From: Pseudomonas sp. Bc-h | GTDB taxonomy: Bacteria; Pseudomonadota; Gammaproteobacteria; Pseudomonadales; Pseudomonadaceae | Assembly: GCF_002080045.1 (NCBI RefSeq) | Contig: NZ_MUIN01000006.1 | Location: forward strand, 324,668-388,667 | Direction of reading: 5' to 3' | Length of the DNA stretch: 64,000 nt | Shown: positions 53,711 to 60,928 of the stretch, in pieces | How positions within the stretch are numbered: position 1 is the stretch's first letter | How the letters are laid out: every line of letters starts with the position of its first letter | Program-made: the position numbers and the translations under genes | The notes under the pieces: model-generated | What the model was told of the DNA's origin: nothing | Databases searched by the model: none | The model's input: the letters and a program-made list of their open reading frames with translations, nothing else

Positions 53711-54172
53711 TCAGCCGCGAACGCGCAAGGTCAGGCCACGCAAGAAGTTGCGCAGCAACTGGTCGCCGCACGGACGATAGTTGTTGTGACCAGCCTTGCG
53801 GAACAGAGCGCTCAGTTCAGGCTTTGAGACCGGGAACTCGGCGGCCTTCAGGATCTCGTGCATGTCGTCTTCCTTGAGTTCGAAGGCGACGCGCAACTTT
53901 TTCAGCACGATGTTGTTGGTGATAGGCAATTCGATCGCCAGCTGGGGACGGCTTTCGTCCTTGCCGCGCTTGAAGAACACCAGACCGTCTAGGAAGTGCG
54001 CCATGACCTCGTCGCTGCACGGTTCGAAACCTTCTTCTTCGTCCTTCTTCATGAAGGCCATGACCTGCGCCTTGGTCACATCGAAGCCGCCCAGCTTGAT
54101 GATATCCACCACCTTGGTGTCGCTGATATCGAGCATGTAGCGGACGCTACGCAGTACGTCGTTGTTCATCAT
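53711..54172 (-). CDS. yehS: DUF1456-family protein YehS
   Basis: Conserved protein of unknown function. The 153 residues contain two copies of the DUF1456 domain: MNNDVLRSVRYMLDISDTK with FMKKDEEEGFEPCSDEVMAHFL, and ITNNIVLKKLRVAFELKEDD with FRKAGHNNYRPCGDQLLRNFL. Start at 54172, or 54169 (second Met). It lies 69 bp from the pseudouridine-synthase-like gene and upstream of trmO, possibly one minus-strand unit. Confidence 0.9.
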   Translation of the reverse strand: MMNNDVLRSVRYMLDISDTKVVDIIKLGGFDVTKAQVMAFMKKDEEEGFEPCSDEVMAHFLDGLVFFKRGKDESRPQLAIELPITNNIVLKKLRVAFELKEDDMHEILKAAEFPVSKPELSALFRKAGHNNYRPCGDQLLRNFLRGLTLRVRG

Positions 54173-54241
54173 GATGCGTGTTTCCTGATCAATCGGGTGT
54201 AAGCGCGCGCAACATGGGGCGCGGCGCTGAGGTAAAGGGGG

Positions 54242-54952
54242 TCAGAACTTTTCTTTGTCGGTCATGTAGCGCCATTGGCCTTCCGGCACCTTGCCGATGG
54301 AAACCCCACCGACCCGGATTCGGCGGATCGATACGACCTTCAGGCCGACCGCTTCGCACAGCTGCGCAATGACCCCTGGCTGCGGATTTTTCATCGCAAA
54401 GCGCAGGCGGGTTTCGTTCTGCCAGCTCGCTTTGACCTTGGGCAGTTCCTTGCCTTTGTACATCAGGCCATGGTTCAGGCGATTGAGGCCGTGCGCGACC
54501 ATTTCGCCATCGATTTCGACCACGTATTCCTGCTCGATCTTGCTGCGGTCGTCGGTCAGCTTGCGCAGGATTTTCCAGTCCTGGCTGAACACCATCAACC
54601 CGCTGGCGTTGGCCTGCAGCGTAGAAATTGCCTCCAGACGCAGGAAGTGGCCCTTGAGTGGACGTTTGCTGAAGCTGTGTTCCGCCGACAACGACTCAGG
54701 CGTGATCAACGGCAGGGCCTGTTCAGGGCTCATGCCAGCTGGCACGTTGAACAGAACGGTGACCGCTTCCGGGGTCACAGCCTTGGCATCCGGGCTCAAA
54801 GCGACGGTCTGGTTTTCGACCTTGAATTGCGGCTCGTCGACGACAACGCCGTCCACCGTTACCCAGCCGCCTTCGATGAACAGTTCGGCTTCGCGGCGCG
54901 AGCAGCCGACCAGCTCGATAAGGCGTTTGGAGAGGCGAATGGGGTCAGTCAT
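54242..54952 (-). CDS. RsuA-family pseudouridine-synthase-like protein lacking the catalytic Asp
   Basis: A 236-residue protein with an N-terminal S4 RNA-binding domain (LSKRLIELVGCSRREAEL, about 7-50) and the RsuA/RluB/RluF fold. Aligned without gaps to the family motif GRLDxxTxGLLLxTxDG, residues 110-126 read STLQANASGLMVFSQDW, putting Gln113 where the catalytic Asp stands and Thr111 where Arg stands. The later RQIRRMCE motif is PGVIAQLCE (192-200). EQEYVVE keeps the structural Tyr segment. It would therefore bind RNA but probably not isomerise uridine. It would ordinarily be annotated as an rRNA pseudouridine synthase. Confidence 0.88.
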   Translation of the reverse strand: MTDPIRLSKRLIELVGCSRREAELFIEGGWVTVDGVVVDEPQFKVENQTVALSPDAKAVTPEAVTVLFNVPAGMSPEQALPLITPESLSAEHSFSKRPLKGHFLRLEAISTLQANASGLMVFSQDWKILRKLTDDRSKIEQEYVVEIDGEMVAHGLNRLNHGLMYKGKELPKVKASWQNETRLRFAMKNPQPGVIAQLCEAVGLKVVSIRRIRVGGVSIGKVPEGQWRYMTDKEKF

Positions 54953-55314
54953 GAGAAAAGCCGTAACAGAAGGGAAAGGCGCCTATTGTACCCGTGCAAG
55001 CACCGTTAATCGCCGCAACATTGAAAATGCTTCTCGAATCAGACTCCATTCGGAGGATTTTTCCGGGAGCGGCGTTGGTCTGCTCTTGAATCCCACTTCA
55101 TCTGGAGCGTTTTCAGGACCAAATCGCTACCTATATGCCTGCGGATTATCAATATTCCTTTGAACAGCTGGCGCAGAACACCAAGGCGCTGCGAACTCGA
55201 CCAGCGTTGCCTGCGCAATACGTTTGGCGACCGCGTTGCCCAGTTCCGCAGTCCGGCTTGCCAGCGGTGGTGGTTCAAAGGGCGGCACCGCCGGCAAGCC
55301 GGATTGCTACAGGT
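54953..55314. other. Gap of about 360 bp between RsuA-like and GNAT genes
   Basis: Contains no recognisable gene. At 55131-55279 the minus strand has a protein-like open stretch without start (containing AELGNAVAKRIAQATLVEF), possibly a remnant or a dispersed repeat, and a REP-like element at 55290. Confidence 0.5.
55290..55313. repeat. REP-like element (copy 2)
   Basis: GCCGGCAAGCCGGATTGCTACA plus GG: the same element as at 48665 with one C-to-T difference. It lies next to the GNAT gene stop codon. Confidence 0.65.
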
Positions 55315-55770
55315 TCATCTTTGAGCCTTTAACCGCATCCGTAACATCGGATACGGCCTGCCAAGCCCGTCCACCTCGGACCTGCCCACTGTTTCGAACC
55401 CCTGTTTTTCGTAGAACCCCAAGGCTTGCGGGTTCTGTTCGTTTACATCCAGTTCGGTCACCCGGTAGTTCTCTATCGCGTAGTTCAGCAGTTTCTTGCC
55501 CAGCCCCATGCCTCGGTAATCCGGGGCAATGAACAGCATTTCCAGCTTGCCCGGCGTGGTGCCGCCGAAGCCTGTGATGTTCAAGTGCGAGTCGCGGGTG
55601 CAGAACAGATTCACGGCATCCAGGTACTGCGTTTCCAGAAGGTTCCTGAGCAGCGTGATGTAGTTTTCCGGCAGGAAGTCATGAGTCGCGCGAACCGAGG
55701 CCTCCCACACACGGGTCAGTTCGGCGTAATCATGCTTTTTGGGCAGGTAAATGACCGAATGATGGGCCAT
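55315..55770 (-). CDS. GNAT-family N-acetyltransferase
   Basis: A 151-residue single-domain acetyltransferase with the acetyl-CoA-binding loop IAPDYRGMGLGKKLLNYAI and the C-terminal VNEQNPQALGFYEKQGFE segment. Substrate unknown; small GNATs of this type often acetylate amino groups of amino acids or antibiotics. ATG 55770 (MAHHSVIYLPKK) has AGAAGAGG upstream; the open frame to 55932 crosses the rimO terminator and is rejected. Confidence 0.9.
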   Translation of the reverse strand: MAHHSVIYLPKKHDYAELTRVWEASVRATHDFLPENYITLLRNLLETQYLDAVNLFCTRDSHLNITGFGGTTPGKLEMLFIAPDYRGMGLGKKLLNYAIENYRVTELDVNEQNPQALGFYEKQGFETVGRSEVDGLGRPYPMLRMRLKAQR

Positions 55771-55820
55771 GTTGCCTCTTCTCCTTTTACGGGTTGTCCT
55801 GATGTGGAGACGATAGCCAG

Positions 55821-55854
55821 AAAAAACAAACCCCGCCGTTTGAAGGGCGGGGTT
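55821..55854 (-). terminator. Rho-independent terminator of rimO
   Basis: AACCCCGCC (55829-55837) and GGCGGGGTT (55846-55854) pair perfectly; on the minus strand the tail is TTTGTTTTTT. It lies 27 bp past the rimO stop and upstream of the GNAT gene. Confidence 0.9.
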
Positions 55855-55880
55855 GTCATGGAGCTTGACCGGATTGGCCC

Positions 55881-57218
55881 TTAGACGGGCTCTGCCCACA
55901 GGTCGTATTCGTCGGCGTCGACAACGCGGCACATGACCTTGTCGCCCGGCTTCAGATCGCGATCGCTCTCGACGAAGACATTGCCGTCGATTTCCGGAGC
56001 ATCGAAGAACGAGCGGCCAACGAAACCTTGCTCGTCCACTTCGTCGATCAGCACTTCGATTTCCTTGCCGATCTTCATCTGCAGGCGTGCGGCGCTGATG
56101 GCCTGCTGGTGCGCCATGAAGCGGTCCCAGCGATCCTGCTTGATGTCGTCAGGCACGATCGGAGCGTCCAGCAGGTTGGCCGGCGCGCCTTCGACTGGCG
56201 AGTACTGGAAGCAACCGACGCGGTCCAACTGTGCCTCGGTCAGCCAGTCCAGCAGGTACTGGAAGTCTTCTTCGGTTTCGCCCGGGAAGCCGACGATGAA
56301 GGTCGAACGGATGATCAGGTCCGGGCACTGCTCGCGCCACTTCTTGATGCGCGCCAGGGTCTTGTCTTCGAAGGCCGGACGCTTCATCAGCTTGAGGATC
56401 TTGGGGCTTGCGTGCTGGAACGGGATGTCCAGGTACGGCAGGATCTTGCCCTCGGCCATCAGCGGGATGATTTCGTCGACGTGCGGGTACGGGTAGACGT
56501 AGTGCATGCGCACCCAGACGCCCAGCGAGCTCAAGGCCACGCAGAGTTCGGTCATGCGGGTCTTGACCGGCTGACCGTTCCAGAAACCGGTGCGGTATTT
56601 GATGTCGACACCGTAGGCGCTGGTGTCCTGGGAGATCACCAGCAGCTCTTTGACGCCGGCTTTGACGAGGCGCTGGGCTTCGTCGAGCACGTCACCCACC
56701 GGGCGGCTGACCAGCTTGCCACGCATCGACGGGATGATGCAGAAACTGCAGCTGTGGTTGCAGCCTTCGGAAATCTTCAGATAAGCGTAGTGACGCGGGG
56801 TCAGCTTGATGCCTTGTGGCGGCACCAGATCGATCAGCGGGTTGTGATCGAGTTTTGGTGGCGCAGCGTCGTGGACGGCGTTGACCACTTGCTCGTACTG
56901 CTGCGGACCGGTCACGGCCAGCACGCTTGGGTGTACGTTGCGGATAACGCTTTCGTCCACGCCCATGCAGCCGGTGACGATCACTTTGCCGTTTTCGGCG
57001 ATGGCCTCACCGATTGTGTCCAGGGACTCGGCCTTGGCGCTGTCGATGAAACCGCAGGTGTTGACCACCACGACGTCAGCGTCTTCGTAGGTCGGCACGA
57101 CCTCATAGCCTTCCATGCGCAGCTGGGTAAGGATGCGTTCGGAATCGACCAGAGCCTTCGGGCAACCGAGGCTGACAAAGCCGACCTTTGGGGCGGCAGA
57201 CGTGGTGACGGTGGACAT
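55881..57218 (-). CDS. rimO: Ribosomal protein S12 methylthiotransferase RimO
   Basis: Radical-SAM enzyme adding a methylthio group to Asp of ribosomal protein S12. The 445-residue protein has the N-terminal UPF0004 domain with cluster Cys19, Cys55 and Cys84, the radical-[11 protein letters not shown] motif (C153, C157, C160), and a C-terminal TRAM domain. A GAGG site precedes ATG 57218. It is divergent from kup across about 270 bp that hold both promoters; no riboswitch-like structure was noticed there. Confidence 0.97.
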   Translation of the reverse strand: MSTVTTSAAPKVGFVSLGCPKALVDSERILTQLRMEGYEVVPTYEDADVVVVNTCGFIDSAKAESLDTIGEAIAENGKVIVTGCMGVDESVIRNVHPSVLAVTGPQQYEQVVNAVHDAAPPKLDHNPLIDLVPPQGIKLTPRHYAYLKISEGCNHSCSFCIIPSMRGKLVSRPVGDVLDEAQRLVKAGVKELLVISQDTSAYGVDIKYRTGFWNGQPVKTRMTELCVALSSLGVWVRMHYVYPYPHVDEIIPLMAEGKILPYLDIPFQHASPKILKLMKRPAFEDKTLARIKKWREQCPDLIIRSTFIVGFPGETEEDFQYLLDWLTEAQLDRVGCFQYSPVEGAPANLLDAPIVPDDIKQDRWDRFMAHQQAISAARLQMKIGKEIEVLIDEVDEQGFVGRSFFDAPEIDGNVFVESDRDLKPGDKVMCRVVDADEYDLWAEPV

Positions 57219-57489
57219 TGACTAACCTCGGCGTAGGTATGCCTGGGCGACTGGCCAAGGCATTGACTGGGCGCTTGGTGCGCCTCTGATCAAAAAGTGC
57301 GCAATTCTAGCGATCAGTCGAACGATTGACCAGTGTTATACCGAGAATTACGACGAGTGCTGCGCTATGCTTCGCGCCGTGAGCCCGGCGGCCCTTGTCG
57401 ACCGGGTGCATCGGAATTTACCGGTGCGGTGCAGGTCCACCTGACAGCACCGTACCGTTGTGCTCGAGTCATGGTTTCAGGAGTGGTAA

Positions 57490-59388
57490 ATGGGTCACGC
57501 AACTAGTCAGGCCGAAGCCGGTCATCATCCGGCGAAACCATTGAGTCTGCTGGTGGGGGCGGTGGGGGTGGCGTACGGCGATATCGGCACCAGCCCGCTG
57601 TACACAATCAAGGAAGTGTTCGTCGGAGGCTATGGCGTACAGGCCGGCCACGATGCGGTGCTGGGCATCCTGTCGCTGATTTTCTGGTCGCTGGTCTGGG
57701 TGGTGTCGTTCAAGTACATGGCCCTGGTCCTGCGTGCCGACAACGACGGCGAGGGGGGCATCATGGCCCTGACTGCGCTGGCGCGGCGTGCTTCGGCGAA
57801 GTTTCCGAAGCTCCAGGCGACGATGATCGTCTTCGGCCTGTTCGGCGCAGCACTGTTTTACGGCGACAGCATGATCACCCCGGCCATCTCGGTACTCTCG
57901 GCGGTTGAGGGGATGGAGCTGGCGTTCGATGGCCTTGATCACTGGGTGGTGCCGATCGCCCTGATCGTGCTGGTGGCGCTGTTCCTGATTCAACGTCACG
58001 GCACCGCACGCATCGGCGTGATGTTCGGCCCGATCATGGTGCTGTGGTTCGTGACCCTGGGCGTTCTGGGCATCCACGGTATCGTCCGCCAGCCGGAAGT
58101 TCTGCACGCGGTGAACCCGGTCTGGGCAGTGCGTTTCTTTATCGATCATCCGGGAATCGGCGTCGCAGTGCTGGGTGCCGTGGTGCTGGCGTTGACCGGT
58201 GCCGAAGCGTTGTACGCCGACATGGGGCACTTCGGTCGCAAGCCGATCTCGCGCGCCTGGTTCGGGCTGGTATTGCCAGCGCTGGTGCTCAATTATTTCG
58301 GTCAGGGCGCGCTGGTCATCGAAGATCCGGAAGCGGTGCGCAACCCGTTTTATCTGCTGGCGCCAAGCTGGGGGCTGCTGCCGCTGATCGGCCTCTCGAC
58401 GCTGGCGACCATTATTGCCTCCCAGGCGGTGATCTCCGGTGCGTTCTCGATGACGTTGCAAGCGATCCAGCTAGGCTACATTCCACGCATGTACATTCAG
58501 CACACCTCCAGTGACGCGCAGGGCCAGATCTATATTGGTGCCGTTAACTGGGCGCTGATGGTGGGCGTTATCCTGCTGGTGCTGGGTTTCGAATCGTCCG
58601 GCGCTCTGGCTTCCGCTTACGGCGTTGCGGTGACCGGCACCATGCTCTGCACCACCATTCTGGTGGCGTCGGTCATGTTGCTGGCGTGGAAATGGCCTCC
58701 GATCATCGCCGTTCCGATCCTGCTGGGCTGCCTGTTCGTGGACGGCATGTTCTTCGCCGCCAACGTGCCGAAAGTAGTGCAGGGCGGTGCGTTCCCGTTC
58801 CTCGCCGGTATCGCGCTGTTCATCCTCATGACGACCTGGAAGCGCGGTAAACAGCTGCTTGTCGAGCGCATCGATGAGGGGGGGCTGCCGCTGCCGATCT
58901 TTATCAGCAGTATTCGCGTGCAGCCGCCGCATCGGGTGCAGGGCACCGCGGTTTTTCTGACCGCGCGTCCGGACGCCGTGCCTCATGCACTCTTGCATAA
59001 CCTGCTGCACAACCAGGTGCTGCATGAGCAGGTGGTGCTGCTGACCGTCGTTTACGAGGACACCCCACGGGTCCCCGCTGCCCAGCGTTTCGAGGTCGAA
59101 GCGTATGGCGAAGGGTTCTTCCGGGTGATCCTGCACTTCGGTTTCATCGACGAGCCGGACGTGCCCGCAGCGTTGAAACTGTGTCACCTGGCTGAGCTGG
59201 ATTTCAGCCCGATGCGCACCACCTACTTCCTCAGCCGCGAGACCGTGGTGTCGTCCAAGCTGGTAGGCATGGCGCGCTGGCGCGAAGGGCTGTTCGCCTT
59301 CATGTTGAAGAACGCCAACGGCAACCTGCGTTTCTTCAAGCTGCCGTTCAACCGGGTGATCGAGTTGGGTACTCAGGTGGAGATGTAA
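57490..59388 (+). CDS. kup: Low-affinity potassium transport protein Kup
   Basis: Proton-coupled K+ importer of the inner membrane. The 632-residue protein has about 12 transmembrane helices in the first 450 residues, including [18 protein letters not shown] and [20 protein letters not shown], then a cytoplasmic C-terminal domain. CAGGAG precedes ATG 57490. Single gene, convergent with the virJ-like gene. Confidence 0.96.
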   Translation: MGHATSQAEAGHHPAKPLSLLVGAVGVAYGDIGTSPLYTIKEVFVGGYGVQAGHDAVLGILSLIFWSLVWVVSFKYMALVLRADNDGEGGIMALTALARRASAKFPKLQATMIVFGLFGAALFYGDSMITPAISVLSAVEGMELAFDGLDHWVVPIALIVLVALFLIQRHGTARIGVMFGPIMVLWFVTLGVLGIHGIVRQPEVLHAVNPVWAVRFFIDHPGIGVAVLGAVVLALTGAEALYADMGHFGRKPISRAWFGLVLPALVLNYFGQGALVIEDPEAVRNPFYLLAPSWGLLPLIGLSTLATIIASQAVISGAFSMTLQAIQLGYIPRMYIQHTSSDAQGQIYIGAVNWALMVGVILLVLGFESSGALASAYGVAVTGTMLCTTILVASVMLLAWKWPPIIAVPILLGCLFVDGMFFAANVPKVVQGGAFPFLAGIALFILMTTWKRGKQLLVERIDEGGLPLPIFISSIRVQPPHRVQGTAVFLTARPDAVPHALLHNLLHNQVLHEQVVLLTVVYEDTPRVPAAQRFEVEAYGEGFFRVILHFGFIDEPDVPAALKLCHLAELDFSPMRTTYFLSRETVVSSKLVGMARWREGLFAFMLKNANGNLRFFKLPFNRVIELGTQVEM

Positions 59389-59412
59389 GCAGCGCAGATT
59401 TCATGTGGTCAT

Positions 59413-59437
59413 GTGGGAGGGAGTTTGCTCGCGATTG
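59413..59437. repeat. REP-like element downstream of kup
   Basis: GTGGGAGGGAGTTTGCTCGCG resembles the GTGGGAGNNNGCTTGCTCNCG class of fluorescent pseudomonad REPs. A reverse-oriented partner (CAGCTCCCACA, near 59499) follows, suggesting a REP pair between the convergent genes. Confidence 0.6.
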
Positions 59438-59575
59438 GGTAGGCCCAGGCGTTGCGACGTCGACTGATGCATCGCATTCGCCACCGTCGTAACCTCCTGC
59501 AGCTCCCACAGTTACCGAGGCGTGCGGGCTATTCCTTGATGCGTTGCAAGACTGCTACAGCCCATTTCCAACGCC

Positions 59576-59615
59576 AAAAAAATCCCCGCAGTCGTGAGAG
59601 TGCGGGGATTTTTTT
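59576..59615. terminator. Bidirectional terminator between kup and virJ-like gene
   Basis: AATCCCCGCA (59581-59590) and TGCGGGGATT (59601-59610) pair perfectly, with A7 before and T7 after. Confidence 0.92.
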
Positions 59616-59626
59616 ATGCTCCGGAT

Positions 59627-60928
59627 TTACTCGGCGCTGGCAGCTTCGGGCGCTTCCTTGCCCTTCCACTTGTCGATGACCGCGATCAGGCGTTTGGCCA
59701 GAGCGGGGTAGTCTTCGTCAAAGTGATGACCGCCTGGCAGCTGTTGCTTCTGGCCAGGGGCCGTGGCTTCGGTGCAGCCGCTTTCGTCCTTCTCTTCCAC
59801 GCCATAGACGCAGAACACCTTGTCACCTGGCAGCTTGGCCATTTCCGGGCCTGTAGCGGCTTCTTTGCCCGACGCACCCAGCCAGCCTTCAACGGCGATT
59901 TCAAAGCTGCCGCTGCGCGCGAAGGCCAGCAGAATGATGCCGTCTACCCGCGCCTTGTCTTCTTCAGGCAAGCGGTTGTAGATGGCAGGCAGCACGTCGG
60001 CACCGAACGAGTATCCGGCCAGTACGAAGTGCTTCGCGCCCCATTTCTGACGATAGTGGGCCATTAGTTCGCTGAGGTCGGTTGCGGTCTGTTCGGGCGA
60101 TTTGTGTTCCCAGTAGTAGCGCAGGGTGTCGATCCCTACCACCGGATAGCCGCCGGATTTCGCCATGTCGCCAGCGACGTCCTTGTCCAGGTCGCGCCAG
60201 CCGCCATCGCCAGAGAGGAACAGCGTGACGGTGTCCGATGGCTGGCTCGACGGCACTTCCACGACGGGAATGTTAAGGCCACCGCTGGAATCGTCGGCAA
60301 TCAGCAGATGACGCACCTCGTTGTTCAGAATCTGCGGGTATTTGATGTCGTAGTCGCTGATCTTGGTTTCGGCGTTGGGCGTGTCGCGTACGAACACCGC
60401 TGTGTCGTCGTCCGGGCCGTCGTTCCAGGCCACGGTCCATTTGCCATGGGCGGCGGCTTTCGGCGCCGGGACCTTACAGTCCGGCTGATTGAGCACGAAG
60501 TTGACCGAGATGGCCTCGGCCTTGTCGTTGTTCTGGCTGGCCAGCCAGTCCCAGGCGACCGAGCCGCCCGCACTGATGCCTGCGACCACATCCGGCGTGC
60601 CATCGAGCTTTTGCAGCGCGGCGGTGAAAGCCTTTTCCTGCAGCTGGCAGTCGTCCTTCGGCAGCACGACCTGAATGACCTGTGCAGAGGCGTCATAGCT
60701 CAGCGCGAGGACCTGCTTCTCGGTCAGCGAGTCTTCGGTGGTCACGGCCAGGGCCACGCGTGTCTTGATCTTGGTCGACGGGGTGGCGCGGATCAGCGCC
60801 GAACCATCGTCCAGCGTCATGCGTTCAAGTGTCGGTTGTGCAGCGGGGCGGTTCCACAGCCAGAAACCCAATGCCACCACCAGAATTACCAGGGCTGCGA
60901 GCAAAAAGCGCCAGTAGCGTTGAATCAT
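59627..60928 (-). CDS. VirJ/AcvB-type hydrolase, probable aminoacyl-phosphatidylglycerol hydrolase
   Basis: A 433-residue periplasmic protein anchored by an N-terminal membrane helix (residues 6-25). It contains two alpha/beta-hydrolase-like halves, with GISAGG at 117-122 and the stronger elbow GYSFGAD around Ser307; the C-terminal half is the VirJ domain. In P. aeruginosa the gene beside mprF (PA0919) encodes an alanyl-phosphatidylglycerol hydrolase, and Agrobacterium AcvB acts on lysyl-PG. Here the start overlaps the mprF stop (TGATG), so synthesis and hydrolysis of the lipid are coupled. Confidence 0.88.
   Translation of the reverse strand: MIQRYWRFLLAALVILVVALGFWLWNRPAAQPTLERMTLDDGSALIRATPSTKIKTRVALAVTTEDSLTEKQVLALSYDASAQVIQVVLPKDDCQLQEKAFTAALQKLDGTPDVVAGISAGGSVAWDWLASQNNDKAEAISVNFVLNQPDCKVPAPKAAAHGKWTVAWNDGPDDDTAVFVRDTPNAETKISDYDIKYPQILNNEVRHLLIADDSSGGLNIPVVEVPSSQPSDTVTLFLSGDGGWRDLDKDVAGDMAKSGGYPVVGIDTLRYYWEHKSPEQTATDLSELMAHYRQKWGAKHFVLAGYSFGADVLPAIYNRLPEEDKARVDGIILLAFARSGSFEIAVEGWLGASGKEAATGPEMAKLPGDKVFCVYGVEEKDESGCTEATAPGQKQQLPGGHHFDEDYPALAKRLIAVIDKWKGKEAPEAASAE

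Noticed and set aside
54953..55314. Thioredoxin-like gene suggested by the APWCSAP run
   Set aside because: There is no start, only about 50 open codons, and the second Cys of a CxxC pair is absent.
57219..57489. Riboswitch or K+/c-di-AMP-type leader upstream of kup
   Set aside because: No recognisable conserved core or terminator hairpin was found in the gap.
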